DNA from: Zingiber officinale
Taxonomy: Eukaryota; Streptophyta; Magnoliopsida; Zingiberales; Zingiberaceae
Assembly: GCF_018446385.1 (NCBI RefSeq)
Contig: NC_056003.1
Coordinates: 22,317,198 to 22,381,197 of the forward strand
Length of the DNA stretch: 64,000 nucleotides
Direction: 5' to 3'
Part shown: positions 9,299-22,195 of the stretch, piece by piece
How positions within the stretch are numbered: the first letter of the stretch is position 1
Layout: each line of letters opens with the position of its first letter
Notes under the pieces: generated by a model
The model's database searches: none
What the model was told of the DNA's origin: nothing
The model's input: the letters and a program-made list of their open reading frames with translations, nothing else
Program-made: the position numbers and the translations under genes

Positions 9299-11358
9299 TG
9301 CTCTTAATCCTAATATAATAACAAGCACATATATTTAATATTTATTTCTTTGACTTATCAAATGGTGAGGTTTAGCTCGATAAATCAATATGCCCAATAA
9401 ATTGGAAAATGATATTACTTATAGTGTGTGTTGTTGATTATAGAAAGAAACTGTGTCCTAGTAATCTAGGTTGAGAATGTCCCCAAGAGGAGCTCATAAG
9501 GATTGTCATGTTAAACTCTGCAGGTGGACTTAGTCCTACATGACAATGAGGTTGAGTGGTACTACTCTTGGAGCTAGATATTAATTAAGTGAGTTGTCAG
9601 TAACTTACTTAATTAGTGGGCATTCGTTATCTTAAATACAGGGAGACTAACACACTCATAATAAGAAGGAGCTCATAATGTAATTTGGGATTGGTGCGGT
9701 AGTGCGATAATAACTCTCTAGTGGAATGAGTTATTATCGATGAACTTGAGTTGTGTGTTCGGGGCGAACATGGGCTCATCGGAAGGCCAAAACCAATTTC
9801 TCCTCTAGGTCCCTATCGTAGCCTCATTAAAGCCTCAAGTCCATCCAAAGAAAGGCCCATCTTGGTGTCCAAGAAGATGGCCGGTCCATTTCTTGGTGAC
9901 CAAGCAATGGTCGACCACCATATCCTCTTAAGTGGCCGGCCCCTTGCTTGGTGCCCAAGCAAGAGGGGGTCGGCCACAATAATTCAAACAAGGAGGGGTG
10001 TTTTGAATTTTTAAAATCTTCTCTTTGTAGAAAACTACAAGTTTTAAAAGAGAGTTTTTAAATTTAAAAACTTTCCTTATTTGAATTAGGCCACATGTTT
10101 TAAAATAAAGTTTAAAAGTTTTAAAACTTTCCTTTTTAAACCATCTTCATGGTTTAGAAAAAAAAAGGAAGAGAAGTTTTAAAATTTGAATTTTCTATCA
10201 CCGTGTTAAAAAAGAAAATTTTATAAGAGAAGTTTTAAATTTTAAAACATGGTTTTAATTTTTAAAACTTTCCTTTTTTAACTCCTACTTTAGAAAAGAG
10301 AACTTGTAAAATTTTATAAGAATTTTCTTCTTGTAAAATTTTATAAAAAAAAATATCTTCTTCCTCTTAAGGGGGCCGGCCACCCTTGCTTGGTGCCCAA
10401 GCAAGGTGGCCGGCCAAATAAAAATAAAATTAAAATCATCATCCAATGATTTGGTGATTGATTCAATCAAGAGAAAAGAAAAAAAAAATAAAAAAGGGAA
10501 AGGAAAAAACAAGAAGAAGATTTTAATTTTTGTAAAAATTCTTCCCTTATTTACCTTGAGCAAGTAATATAAAAGAAGGGGTGAGGAGGCCTCATAAGAC
10601 ACAACTCTTATTCTCTTGGTGGAGTCTCTCTAGGTGGTCGGTCCTTCCCTCTCCCCTTCTCTTTTCCCTTTTGCTCTCTTCTCCTTGGTGGTGTTGGTGG
10701 CCGGATTTTAGAGGAAGAGGAAGAAAGTTTTTGGGTGGTGTTCATCTTGGAAGATCATCGCCCACACGACGTCCAAGGTGAGGCGAGGAATACGGCAGAA
10801 GATCTCGAGGTCATTAGCATACAAAGAGAATGTATAATTAGCAATTATTTTCCGCATCATGCTAGTTATTTCTCTTTGTAAGAATTCCAAACACAAGAGG
10901 CATTAGATTTAGTTTTTCGAATTTATTTTTTGAGTTTGTGTTTTCTTTATTTTTTGAATTTGTGATTCGATTGTTCTTTTTGGTTAACCTAGAGTTATTT
11001 AAGGAAATTAAATATTAGCTTTCCTTAAAAGGCTTTGTCTAGGCGGTGGTGGTTGCTCCCATATCCAAGAAGGTCATGTGCCTTGCCATGCAATCCTGGA
11101 AGCCAATTTTGGAAATTAATATTTAATGGAATTAATAACATAGGTGGATTTGGATCAATAGTGTTAAGTTCCGCTTGTGATTCAAATCTAAACCATCAAG
11201 AACAGATAAGTTAAATTTGGAATCAATGATGTTAAGTTCCATTTGCGATTCCTAATTTAACTTCTAAAGAACACAATAGGTTATTTAAGGAAAGGTTCGA
11301 CACTTGTACAAAATTTTGTACAGTGGAATCGGTACGATTTTCTTAGGACTAACCAACA
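9299..11358 (+). repeat. Copia 5' LTR, second part
   Basis: Continues the LTR begun at 4970 and matches 16822-18878. It has a TATA box (TATAAAA, 10568-10574) and AT-rich U3 blocks. It ends CCAACA at 11358, followed by the primer site. Confidence 0.92.
10374..10415 (+). repeat. GC-rich hairpin in the Copia LTR (GGCCGGCC stem)
   Basis: An inverted repeat with arms GGCCGGCCACCCTTGCTTGG and CCAAGCAAGGTGGCCGGCC around a 2-4 nt loop and one bulged base. A weaker one lies at 9942-9977. The same hairpin is in the 3' LTR at 17897-17938. It stands out because the surrounding LTR is strongly AT-rich. Confidence 0.85.
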
Positions 11359-11360
11359 AT

Positions 11361-11372
11361 TGGTATCAGAGC
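11361..11372 (+). promoter_or_regulatory. Primer binding site of the large Copia element
   Basis: TGGTATCAGAGC, complementary to initiator Met tRNA, two bases after the 5' LTR. Confidence 0.92.
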
Positions 11373-12470
11373 TAGGGTTTGCCTCTGTATGTTTTGGTTT
11401 TCAAATTAATTATGCACATGTCATATATAATTTAGACAGGATAATAGTAAGATGTGCTAACTTTGTGGTTGCAGGCTCCAACTATTATGACATTTAGATA
11501 TTGTGTGTGATTGGACCCTTGGACATGTCAAGGGCATTATTTTGTGTGCATGATTGTATGTATCAAATACAGCAGGAGCTGTATTATTTTTAGAATTTTA
11601 TTCTTGTTCAATCTAGAATACATGTACATTCCTTTATGGAATATAGGATCGATATTTGTAAAATTCTATATTTGTCGCGGATCGTATTTTTGCGAGGCAT
11701 GGTGCTATTGGAGGACCAGAGGCGCAGCGAAATAAGAAGCAAGATAGATGCGACAACTCAACCCGATGGCTGTGGCTAAAGATGGCAGCATCTAGGGTTG
11801 GAGGATACTGAAGACAGTGATGGAAAATGCCATAATAGTTAGAAAATTAATTTCCAAATTTATTTCTTTTATTTACTGTGATGTTTATGTGCATGTGATG
11901 TATGCTAGTATAGGTTAAAATCCTCATTTTTAAATAACTAAGTGAGAGAGGGATTTTAATAAATTCCACGGTCTCCATTACTGATTTGTAAGTGATGCAA
12001 CAAGCTTGCGTGTTGGCTCTGAGTGCCTCCCTCCACAACGGATGGGTTTGTTGCGGATCACTAGATCAAACTTCCTTTATAGATGGTTATAGGAAATTAT
12101 TTAGGAGCGTGTGATCTTCTCCAACTGAAAGGGCACAATCTTATTTAATGGACTAAGTATCAAGTAATGGTATACACTTAGACACATTCAATAGTATCCT
12201 CCCCAACGGAGTCACTGCTATTGTTTTGTGTGACCAAAGAAAAACCAACTATTAATTTTATTTGTCATAAAGTTAGGATGACAAGATAATAAAATTAATG
12301 GGTTACACCCTCCTCTTACAAATGTTGAATTTGTATACGTCCACACTAACGTGGCATGCAATATTCATGGTGTTTTGAGGTGTTGGTAAATTTAAAATAG
12401 TATTGTTTGAGAAATCAATATTATTCTAAATTTAGAGTCTTGACAAAAGTTTATTTTTATGATTCTTAGG
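11373..12470 (+). other. Untranslated leader of the large Copia element
   Basis: About 1.1 kb between primer site and gag start with no credible coding frame. It presumably carries packaging signals, but none is recognisable. Confidence 0.65.
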
Positions 12471-15400
12471 ATGACTTTCAACCCACTGGCCATTATACTG
12501 AAAGAAAACAAACTTACTAGTCTCAATTATATAGATTAGAAAAGGAACCTGGACATTGTTCTTACTGTTGAGAGTTATAAGTTTGTACTGACTGAGGCTT
12601 GTTCTGATGCACCTAACGGTGACTCTACCCCAGAGGAGATTGAGTATCATAAGAAATGGGTAAAAGCAGATGAGATGGCGTGGTGTTACATTTTGGCTTC
12701 AATGTCATATGTATTGCAACATCAGCATCAAGATTTACCAATAACTTATGATATAATGAACAATCTCAAAGAACTCTTTGGGCACCATAGTCGGACTGCT
12801 AGGCAAGAGGCAATGAGAAAGTTAATGACAGCTACCATGTCTGAGGGGACACCCGTAAGGGATCATATCCTCAAAATGATGGTTTATCTGAACGAAATAC
12901 AAGTCCTTGGAGGAGAAATCGATGGGGAAACCCAGGTCGATATAATTCTCCAAACGCTACCCAGAAGTTTTGAGCAGTTCCGCCTAAACTATAACATGAA
13001 CAAAAGAGAGTATACGTTGGCAGAACTTCTGACAGAACTACAGGCAGCAGAAGGTATATTTCGTCACAGTTCTTAGATTCACTATGCTGAAAATGGTTCT
13101 TCTTCTAAGTCGAAAGACAAGAAGAAGAAGAAATAGGTCTTTTCAGCAAAGAGAGTGAATAAACCTCAGGGCACAGGACAAAAAACTGGAATGAAGAAGC
13201 CGAAGGGAAAGTGCTTCATCTGCAAGCAGTCAGGACATTGGAAGGCGGACTGTCCTCGTAGGAATCAGAACAATAAAGGTATATCTCATGCTCTAGTAGT
13301 TGAAACATGTTTAGCGGTGTTATCTACCAGCACCTGGTGTGTAGATACGGGAGCCACTGATCATGTCTGTAATTCTTTGCAGGGGTTCCAGGAAACCCGA
13401 CGACTATTTGAAGGAGAGATAACCGTCTACATAGGCAATGCTACTAAGATGGCGGCTGTTGCAGTGGGAGACGTCTACTTATCTTTTGATAGGAATAGAA
13501 ATTTGATTTTAAAGAAATTGTCTTTATGTACCCAGTTTTAGAAAGAATTTAATTTCAGTTTCTAAACTGTATTTGGATGGATATTCTATTTCTTTTAGTA
13601 ACAATGTGGTTATAAAGAGAAATAAGGTGATTATCTATTCTGGTGCATTGGTTGGCAATTTATATACTTTAAATCCAATTTCTCCCATAAAGCAAAATAT
13701 GGAAATTAATAACACATCTTCTAACACTAATAAGAGAAAAGAACCTTCAGAAATGAATCAAACGTATCTTTGGCATCTAAGGCTTGGTCATATTAACTTA
13801 AGTAGGATTCAAAGGCTTGTAGCCGATGGACTCTTGGGTTCATTAGAGTTGGAAAACTTTCCAACATGTGAATCCTGCTTGGAAGGTAAAATGACAAAGA
13901 GATCTTTTAAGGCCAAGGGGTATAGAGCCAAAGATGCGTTAGAACTGGTTCATTCTGATTTGTGTGGTCCTATGTCTATCCAGGCAAGAGGTGGTTATGA
14001 GTACTTCGTCTCCTTTATAGACGATTATTCAAGATATATTTACCTGATGTACCGCAAGTCTGAATGCTTTGACAAGTTCAAATAATATAGGGCTGATGTG
14101 GAGAAATGTCTTGGTAAAAGTATCAAGACACTACGGTCTGACTGTGGTGGCGAATACCTCTTTGGAGAGTTTAGGAATTACTTATTAGAAGTTGGGATTC
14201 AATCCCAATTGTCTGCACCTGGTACACCCCAACAGAATGGTGTGGCAGAACGAAGGAATATGACTCTTATGGAAATGGTTAGATCGATGATGAGTTATTC
14301 AGAATTACCAAATTAGTTTTAGGGATATGCTCTGGAAACAGCAGTGTACATTCTGAATATGGTACCTTCTAAAACAGTTCCTTCTACTCCCATGGAATTA
14401 TGGAATGGGCGTAAGCCTAGTCTAAATCATATCCGGATATGGGATAGTCCAGCACATGTGCTGAAGGGAGATACTGACAAGTTGGAATCACGTACAGAAG
14501 TTTGTCTGTTTGTGGGAATCCTAAGGGAACGAAAGGTGTTTTGTTTTATAATCCTAAAAATCAGAAGATCATTGTTAGCACCAATGCTCGATTTTTTAGA
14601 AAAAGAATATGTAATGAACCATAAGCTCATGAGTGAAATAGTTCTAGAAGAAATAAGAGAGGGCACGTCTGTTTTAATACCAACAGTACAAGATGAAGTA
14701 CCACAAGAAACGTCAACACGTGTCACACATGATACACAACCAGAGACAGTGCCTCGTCGTAGTGGGAGGGTTGTAAAGCAACCTGAGAGATTCATGTTTT
14801 TGGGAGAGTCTTCGGACTTGATCCCCGGTAAACATAAACCAGATCCCCGGACATATGACAAAGCACTCCAAGATATAGATGTAGTATCTTGGCAAAAGGA
14901 AATGAATTCTGAAATAGAGTCTATGTATTCTAATAAGGTCTGGGAGCTTGTAGAACCACCTGATGGTGTAAAAGTCATTGGATGCAAGTGGATCTATAAA
15001 AGGAAAAGAGGGACGGACGGGAAGGTAGAAACCTTCAAAGCAAGGCTTGTTGCGAAAGGGTATACTCAGAAAGAGAAAATCGATTATTAGGAGACTTTTT
15101 CACCGGTAGCTATGCTAAAGTCTATCCGGATACTCTTATCCATTGCTGCTCATATGGATTATGAGATTTGGCAAATGGATGTCAAGACAGCTTTCCTTAA
15201 CGGAAGTCTTGAAGAAAACATCCATATGAAGCAACCAGAGGGATTCATTGAAAAAGACAAAGAGCATCTAGTGTGCAAGCTGAATCGGTCCATTTATGGA
15301 CTAAAGCAAGCTTCAAGATCTTGGAACATCTGGTTTAATGAAGTAATCCAGTCATATGGATTTATTCAGTGTCCGGATGAGTCTTGTGTATACAAGAAGT

Positions 15401-16425
15401 GTAACGGAAACGTGGTGGTATTTCTTGTACTACATGTAGATGATATTTTATTAATTGGCAACAATGTCAAAGTATTATCAGACGTAAGGGTATGGTTGTC
15501 CAAACAATTTGATATGAAGGACTTAGGAGAATGTGCACACATTCTTGGGATCAAAGTTATAAGGGATCGCAAGAAAAGAATGTTGTGTCTATCTCAAGCT
15601 TTATATATAGATATAATCCTTGCTCATTTTAGCATGCAGAACTCCAAGAAAGGTTTCTTACCTTTTAGGCATAGAATAGCCTTATCTAAAGAGATGTCTC
15701 CGAAGACATCAAAAGAGATGGAGGATATGAAGACAGTTCCTTATGCTTCGGCTGTAGGAAGCCTTATGTATGCAATGCTGTGTACGAGACTTAATATCTA
15801 TTTTGTCGTGGGCATGGTTAGCAGATATCAGAGTAACCCTGGACAAGGACATTGGACTGTTGTAAAGTATATATTGAAGTACCTGAGAAGGACTAGAGAT
15901 TATATGCTAGTTTACCACGCAGACGATTTGCTTCCTGTGGGTTACACGGATTCGGATTTCCAATCAGATAGGGACAACAGTAAGTCTACATCAGGCTATG
16001 TGTTTACTTTAGGAGGTGGAGTCATTGCATGGAGGAGTGTTAAGCAGAAATACGTTTCAGACTCAACCATGGAAGCTGGGTATGTGACAGCCTTTGAGGC
16101 AGCCAAAGAAGCTGTATGACTCAGGAACTTTCTAATGGACTTAGATGTGATTCCTGGTTTGCCCAAAATCATCACAATTTATTGTGATAATAGCGGTGCA
16201 GTTGCAAACTCGAAGGAACCACGAGCCCATAAGGCAAGTAAACATATAGAGCGCAAGTACCACCTGATACGAGACATCGTCAAACGAGGAGAAGTTGTCG
16301 TCGCCAAGATTGCATCAGCAGATAACCTGGCAGATCCTTTCACTAAGGCCCTTCCGGCAAAAACTTTTGATCGATATGTGGAGGGGATGGGAATCAGATG
16401 TATGGCAACAGATATAGCATTTTAG
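12471..16425 (+). pseudogene. Copia gag-pol polyprotein, disrupted by eight stops and one frameshift
   Basis: Domains in Copia order are readable. Gag starts at ATG 12471, with zinc knuckle CFICKQSGHWKADC (~13212). Protease has DTGATDH (~13344). Integrase has an HHCC finger ending CESCLEGK (~13870), then catalytic HSDLCGP, SDCGGEY and PQQNGVAERR (~14230). Reverse transcriptase runs from ~14890 with QMDVKTAFLNG and the catalytic box at 15433-15444, which reads HVDD instead of YVDD. RNase H (YTDSDF, DNSGAVA) ends at 16425. In-frame stops are at 12537, 13074, 13134, 14083, 14314, 14320, 15088 and 16117; a +1 shift occurs near 13523-13541. Several stops sit where the family has Trp or Gln, as cytosine deamination would produce. 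No functional polyprotein can be made from this copy. Confidence 0.92.
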
Positions 16426-16431
16426 TCTTTT

Positions 16432-16447
16432 AGTATAAGTGAGAGAT
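16432..16447 (+). promoter_or_regulatory. Polypurine tract of the large Copia element
   Basis: A purine-rich AGTGAGAGAT stretch directly before the 3' LTR start TGTTGG; plus-strand DNA priming site. Confidence 0.65.
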
Positions 16448-18878
16448 TGTTGGAGTATATACTAAAAGCCTAGCTTTTGTAAATATTTATTTTTGAAATA
16501 AAAGAATCACATTGGTCAATATCTATATTTATTTGTTAAATGTAATTGTTCAATTAATTTATATAGTAGACAACATGGTATATGGCGTCACGCACAGAAG
16601 ATCATGTTGTCGGTTCTTTATAAATTATAAACAGTTGCTCATGACTAAGATGGAGAGGAACAAACCATCGGAATAGTCGTAGTGTAATTAAGTATTAGTT
16701 TATCTTGATTAATAAATTACACTGGTACACTCTAAGTGTATTGAGTAGGACCATTTTAGGTAAGTTCTTTTTGTACTGACTTAATAAAAGAACTAGACCT
16801 TAGTTATTATGGAAGTGTGTGCTTTTAATCCTAATATAATAACAAGCACATATATTTAATATTTATTTCTTTGACTTATCAAATAGTGAGGTTTAGCTCG
16901 ATAAATTAATATGCCCAATAAGTTGGGAAATGATATTACTTATAATGTGTGTTGTTAATTATAGAAGGAAACTGTGTCCTAGTAATCTAGGTTGAGAATG
17001 TCCCCAAGAGGAGCTCATAAGGATTGTCATGTTAAACTCTGCAGGTGGACTTAGTCCTACATGACAATGAGGTTGAGTGGTACTACTCTTGGAGCTAGAT
17101 ATTAATTAAGTGAGTTGTCAGTAACTTACTTAATTAGTGGGCATTCGTTATCTTAAATACAGGGAGACTAACACACTCATAATAAGAAGGAGCCCATAAT
17201 GTAATTTGGGATTGGTGCGGTAGTGCGATAATAACTCTCTAGTGGAATGAGTTATTATCGATGAACTTGAGTTGTGTGTTCGGGGCGAACATGGGCTCAT
17301 CGGAAGGCCAAAGCCAATTTCTCCTCTAGGTCCCTGTCGTAGCCTCATTAAAGCCTCAAGTTCATCCAAAGAAAGGCCCATCTTGGTGTCCAAGAAGAGG
17401 GCCGGTCCATTTCTTGGTGACCAAGCAATGGTCGACCACCATATCCTCTTAAGTGGCCGGCCCCTTGCTTGGTGCCCAAGCAAGAGGGGGTCGGCCACAA
17501 TAATTCAAACAAGGAGGGGTGTTTTGAATTTTTAAAATCTTCTCTTTGTAGAAAACTACAAGTTTTAAAAGAGAGTTTTTAAATTTAAAAACTTTCCTTA
17601 TTTGAATTAGGCCACATGTTTTAAAAGAAAGTTTAAAAGTTTTAAAACTTTCCTTTTTAAACCATCTTCATGGTTTAGAAAAAAAAAGGAAGAGAAGTTT
17701 TAAAATTTGAATTTTCTATCACCATGTTAAAAAAAAAAAAATTATAAGAGAAGTTTTAAATTTTAAAACATGTTTTAATTTTTAAAACTTTCCTTTTTTA
17801 ACTCTTACTTTAGGAAAGAGAGCTTGTAAAATTTTATAAGAGTTTTTCTTCTTGTAAAATTTTATAAAAAAAAATATTTTCTTCCTCTTAAGGGGGTCGG
17901 CCACCCTTGCTTGGTGCCCAAGCAAGGTGGCCGGCCAAATAAAAATAAAATTAAAATCATCATCCAATGATTTGGTGATTGATTCAATCAAGAGGAAAGA
18001 AAAGAGAAATAAAAAGGGAAAAGGAAAAACAAGAGGAAGATTTTAATTTTTGTAAAAATTCTTCCCTTATTTGCCTTGGGCAAGTAATGTAAAAGAAGGG
18101 GTGAGGAGGCCTCATGAGACACAACTCTTATTCTCTTGGTGGAGTCTCTCTAGGTGGTCGGCCCTTCCCTCTCCCCTTCTCTTTTCCCTTTTGCTCTCTT
18201 CTCCTTGGTGGTGTTGGTGGCCGGATTTTAGAGGAAGAGGAAGAAAGTTTTTGGGTGGTGTTCATCTTGGAAGATCGTCGCCCACACGATGTCCAAGGCG
18301 AGGCGAGGAATACGGCAGAAGATCTCGAGGTCATTAGAATACAAAGAGAAGGTATAATTAGCAATTATTTTTCGCATCATGCTAGTTATTTCTCTTTGTA
18401 AGAATTCCAAACACAAGAGGCATTAGATCTAGTTTTTCGAATTTATTTTTCGAGTTTGTGTTTTTTTTATTTTTTGAATTTGTGATTCGATTGTTCTTTT
18501 TGGTTAACCTAGAGTTATTTAAGGAAATTAAATATTAGCTTTCCTTAAAAGGCTTTGTCTAGGCGGTGGTGGTTGCTCTCATATCCAAGAAGGTCATGTG
18601 CCTCGCCATGCAGTCCTGGAAACCAATTTTGGAAATTAATATTTAATGGAATTAATAACATAGGTGGATTTGGATCAATAGTGTTAAGTTCCGCTTGCGA
18701 TCCAAATCTAAACCATCAAGAACAGATAAGTTAAATTTGGAATCAATGATGTTAAGTTCCGTCTGCGATTCCTAATTTAACTTTTAAAGAACACAATAGG
18801 TTATTTAAGGAAAGGTTCGACACTTGTACAAAATTTTGTACATTGGAACCGGTACGATTTTCCTAGGACTAACCAACA
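16448..18878 (+). repeat. Copia 3' LTR
   Basis: 2431 bp, TGTTGG..CCAACA, followed by target duplication TACCC at 18879-18883. The position of the 5' LTR TATA box reads AATGTAAAAG here, so this copy's promoter is mutated. Confidence 0.92.
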
Positions 18879-18883
18879 TACCC

Positions 18884-19779
18884 TCCCTCTTGGACATTCA
18901 TTAAAAAAATAAGGTAAAAGAAATATAGGCATAATATAGGATATGTAATGTCAAACATTAATGCAGAAATATAACTGAAAGTATACACTTTGTATGTACC
19001 AGACTTAGGGAGAAATTTGAACAAAAGTTTAGTTTAATAGAAAAAATTACAAATACTTTTTTTAAGAGCATTTTCTAAGTAAAACTTTGTCAAAATTATG
19101 TTCTAAGTTAGGTTTTGTCAAAGAATTTTTCAAGTATTCAAAATTTTCTAAGTAATCTTTTTTAAAAATTTCTTAAGTCAACTTTTTTAATAATTTTTTA
19201 AAGTAAGGATTTTCAAAAAAAATTGTAAGAAAAAAAATTCTAAGTTAATATTTGCAAGGGATCGATATTTTAGTAAATATTTTCTAACAATTTTCTAAGT
19301 AAAGATTTTCATAGTAAAAAATTTACTAAGCAAGATTGTCAAAGAAAATTTTAAAGAAAAAATTTCTAAGAAAGATTGTCAAAGCAATTTTAAAGAAAAA
19401 TTTTCTAAGAAAAACTTTTAAGGTAATTTTTTTAAAAAAAATTAAGTAAGATTTTCAAAGTAATTTTAAAAAACCCCTAAGAAAAATGCTTTCAAAAACT
19501 TTAGGTAAACATTTCCAAAAAAAATTAGTAAATGTTTTTAAAAAAATAAGTAAGACAGATTTTCACAATAATTTTATGAGTACGGATTCAAAATAATTTT
19601 ACAAGTTTTAAAAATTATTTGATTTTTCAAAAATTTTTAAAATTATGTATTCAAAGCAAGTTTTAAAATATTTTTAAGTCATCCAAGCAAATCCTCCCCC
19701 TTAACCTGATATTATAAAAGATATAATATTCATCAAAAATTTTGTCCTTAAATGTCCAAAAATTTGTCCTTAAATGCCA
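18884..19779 (-). other. AT-rich interior of the older minus-strand LTR element, resumed
   Basis: Continues the sequence cut at 4969. It is dominated by degenerate TTCTAAGTAAAA/TTTTCAAAG repeats like those of the gag-only elements. No coding frame is visible, so gag of this element appears deleted. Confidence 0.55.
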
Positions 19780-19885
19780 ACTCCTGCACACTTAGTAAAG
19801 CAATTAGATCAACAACACTCTAACTTTAATCCACTTATCATGTATCAAAATCTTAGTTAGATCATTAATGCAACTTGCACCAACA
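19780..19885 (-). repeat. Truncated second LTR copy of the older element
   Basis: Matches 4700-4809 (AACACTCTAACTTTAATMCACTT .. GCACCAACA). Only ~105 bp remain, showing that the older element lost most of its 5' LTR and interior. Confidence 0.7.
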
Positions 19886-20578
19886 TGCTAGAAATAAATT
19901 TTATCATTTTAGTGTTATTTATCATAAAAATGAAAAGCATGAAAAAGCTAAGAACAACTACAAGTCATTTCATGTCATAACTATCTTATCTAAGTATAAA
20001 AAGGTAGAAAATAATTTAGACAAGAAATCTAAAGAAATTAGATATGTGCCTAAAAGGAAAAATGTCCAAGGCAATAATAAAACATTAAGTTTGAGGAGTT
20101 AAGGAAAGAAAATCAAGTCTTAAGATTAAGACTTGATAAATTAAAGAAGACTCTTTAAAAAATGACAAATAATGTCAAGGGTAGTCTAAGAAACAACACC
20201 TAGGTTTAGGAAGACAAGAGATATCTAAGGGCAAGAAAAGTTTGGGATACAAACCTAAATCCAAGAAAAGTATGACCTCATACCATAAAGTTTTATATGG
20301 TTATGGAACAAATCCTAGATTTATAAGTCAATCCAAAGTTACAATGGAAGCTATCCCTAGAGTTGACCTTGAGGAGACTAGTGTGACTAAGGTTTCTAAG
20401 ATGCTTAGGAAAGTCATTAGGAAGGTATCAAGGAAAGTTATCAATGTAAATACCTAGAACACCAAGGAACTCCAATAGATATTGGGTTCCTAAGAGTATA
20501 TTCTCTACACCCTAAATGAGTTTAGAGTGTGGCAATTCTAATTAAAAGGGTAGTTAACCCAGCCATGATGAAGTTGGT
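19886..20578 (+). pseudogene. C-terminal gag remnant of a Copia-like element, plus strand
   Basis: Lys-rich frames with stops read like the tail of a plant Copia Gag: KKSKEIRYVPKRKNVQGNNK (~20025), then RVDLEETSVTKVSKMLRKV (~20360) and YWVPKSIFSTP (~20480), the usual end of such Gag proteins (compare LYWVPKSVLN at the end of 6925-8376). It lies in the opposite orientation to the adjacent gag-only elements. It is not functional: it has no start, no zinc knuckle and several stops. Confidence 0.55.
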
Positions 20579-20583
20579 GTTGG
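20579..20583. repeat. Target-site duplication GTTGG (left) of TR-GAG element 2
   Basis: GTTGG here and at 24652-24656 exactly flank 20584-24651. Confidence 0.9.
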
Positions 20584-21524
20584 TGTTGGTGCAGCGGGGC
20601 CGGCAAGAGGGGAGGGGTGAATTGCCTGTAAAATAAAAATACCCTCCTCAAACTTTCAACTCAAAAAATAGCAATAATAATAAAAGAAATAACAGAAATA
20701 AGCAGTAAGAGAAAGGACCCAGACTTTTGACTTGGTTACAACCAAGAAGGTTGTTAATCCAAGGCGGTTGAAAAGAGCACACTAGAAAAGTCTCATTCTC
20801 TGAAGGCGGAGAAGCCTTTTACACACTAGAAGCTTAAATAGTTGCTAGGAAGTTGATACAGAATTGAAAAAATTAATTTCCTAGCTCCAGGGGCCTTTAT
20901 ATAGCTCCTAGAAAACTTATCTCGAGCCTTGAGGGCGCCTCCAACGAGGTTGAGGGTGCCTCCAGCCGAGTAGATGGATAAAACTTTATCCATTTGCGAA
21001 AATGGTCACTAGACTGGGTCTGAGGCGCCTCCAATGACCTTGAGAGCGCCTCGAACATGGTTGAAGGTGCCCTCAAGGCCATGAGGGCGCCTCCAGCACT
21101 GCATGCAGTGCAGGCACCCTCAACACTTCGTTGAAGGCGCCTCAAGCTAACTTTTCCAGCTCCTTTGGCCTTTTTTTCATCTTCCGAAGCTCCAATTGCT
21201 TGGGTGATTGCGACCAACCGAAATAGGGCTCACCCGAACCCAATTTCTGGCCTTCTCCTCGAGCAGGCTTCCGTCCCAGCTTCTCGTCCCTCGAATGTCA
21301 TGCACGTTCTTCTCGTCCACTGGTGTACTCTTCCGCAACTCTTTCATCCTTCGGGCGCACCGAGCCCGTCGGCTCCCTTCCTGTGTCGTCCTTCTCGCTA
21401 GCTGCGTCTTCCGCTCGACTTCCTGACCTCCTAAGATCCTGCACACTTAGACACAGGAATCAAATAACAAACAGGACCTAACCTAACTTGGTTGATCACA
21501 TCAAAACAACCACGGGGTTCAACA
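20584..21524 (-). repeat. 3' LTR of TR-GAG element 2
   Basis: 941 bp. GGCGCC-type motifs at 20934-21150, minus-strand TATA box near 20895 (TTTATATAGCTCC). It is longer than its partner mainly through a ~20-bp block near 20945-20965. Confidence 0.9.
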
Positions 21525-22195
21525 ATCTCTCCCTTTTTGATGTGCATCAACCCAAGTTTAAGTTAGGGAAAAAAACAGACAAGTAGTAATTTAAAGAAAT
21601 TACTAAACTAACATTTTAAGCAGAAAAGTTGTAATAAAAGAATTTGCAACACTAAGAAAAAGACATTTTTAATTTTTAACTCTCCCGAAACTAACTCTCA
21701 CTAAACTTGTTCCGCTCTCTCCCCCTTTGATCACAGTAAAAAAATGGGGTCATAATTTTCTAGTAGAAGTTTTCTAAGGAAAAGTTCAAGTTTAAAAAAA
21801 ATCTCAAAATAATTTCTAAGTTAAAAAAAAAATTCTTTTGAAAATTTTTTAAGTGAAACTTAGGTAAGATTTAAACAAAAATTTCTAATTTCAGAAGAAA
21901 TTTTAATTTCAAAAAAATATTATTTGAGAATTTTTCTAAGTAAAAATTTTATATGTGAAACATTTTTCTAAGTATAAAAATATTTTTAAAATGTTTGAAA
22001 ATTTTTTTAAAGCATTATTTAATCCTAATTTTAATGTTTTATCAGAAAGTTAATTAAACATTTTATTTCAATATTTTGGCTTCCAGGTCGTGGTAAGGCA
22101 CTAAGCCTTCTTGGTTATTGGAGCAACAACCACTTCCTTAGACAAAGCCTCATAAAGAAAATTTAACGTTTAATTTTCTCGCTGAAAGCTTTAAT
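21525..22195 (-). other. 3' interior of TR-GAG element 2, non-coding
   Basis: Polypurine tract next to the LTR, then A/T-rich sequence with TTCTAAGTRAAA repeats; no gene. Confidence 0.65.

Larger units (their letters stand above)
4970..18878 (+). mobile_element. Copia LTR retrotransposon, complete but defective, with a nested insertion
   Basis: The LTRs are ~2.43 kb: the 5' LTR is 4970-5342 plus 9299-11358, the 3' LTR is 16448-18878. Both end in CCAACA. The 3' LTR starts TGTTGG, while the 5' copy starts TATTGG, a mutated terminus. A primer site, polypurine tract and gag-pol lie between. A 5-bp duplication TACCC flanks it. The 5' LTR is interrupted by the gag-only element 5343-9293. By eye the LTRs differ at few sites, so it is fairly young. 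The coding region nevertheless has eight stops and one frameshift, so this copy could move only with proteins supplied in trans. Confidence 0.93.

Noticed and set aside
10285-10602. 105-residue Phe/Lys-rich minus-strand frame
   Set aside because: Translation of A/T homopolymer runs in the Copia LTR.
14427-14987. 186-residue minus-strand frame
   Set aside because: Antisense of Copia integrase/RT.
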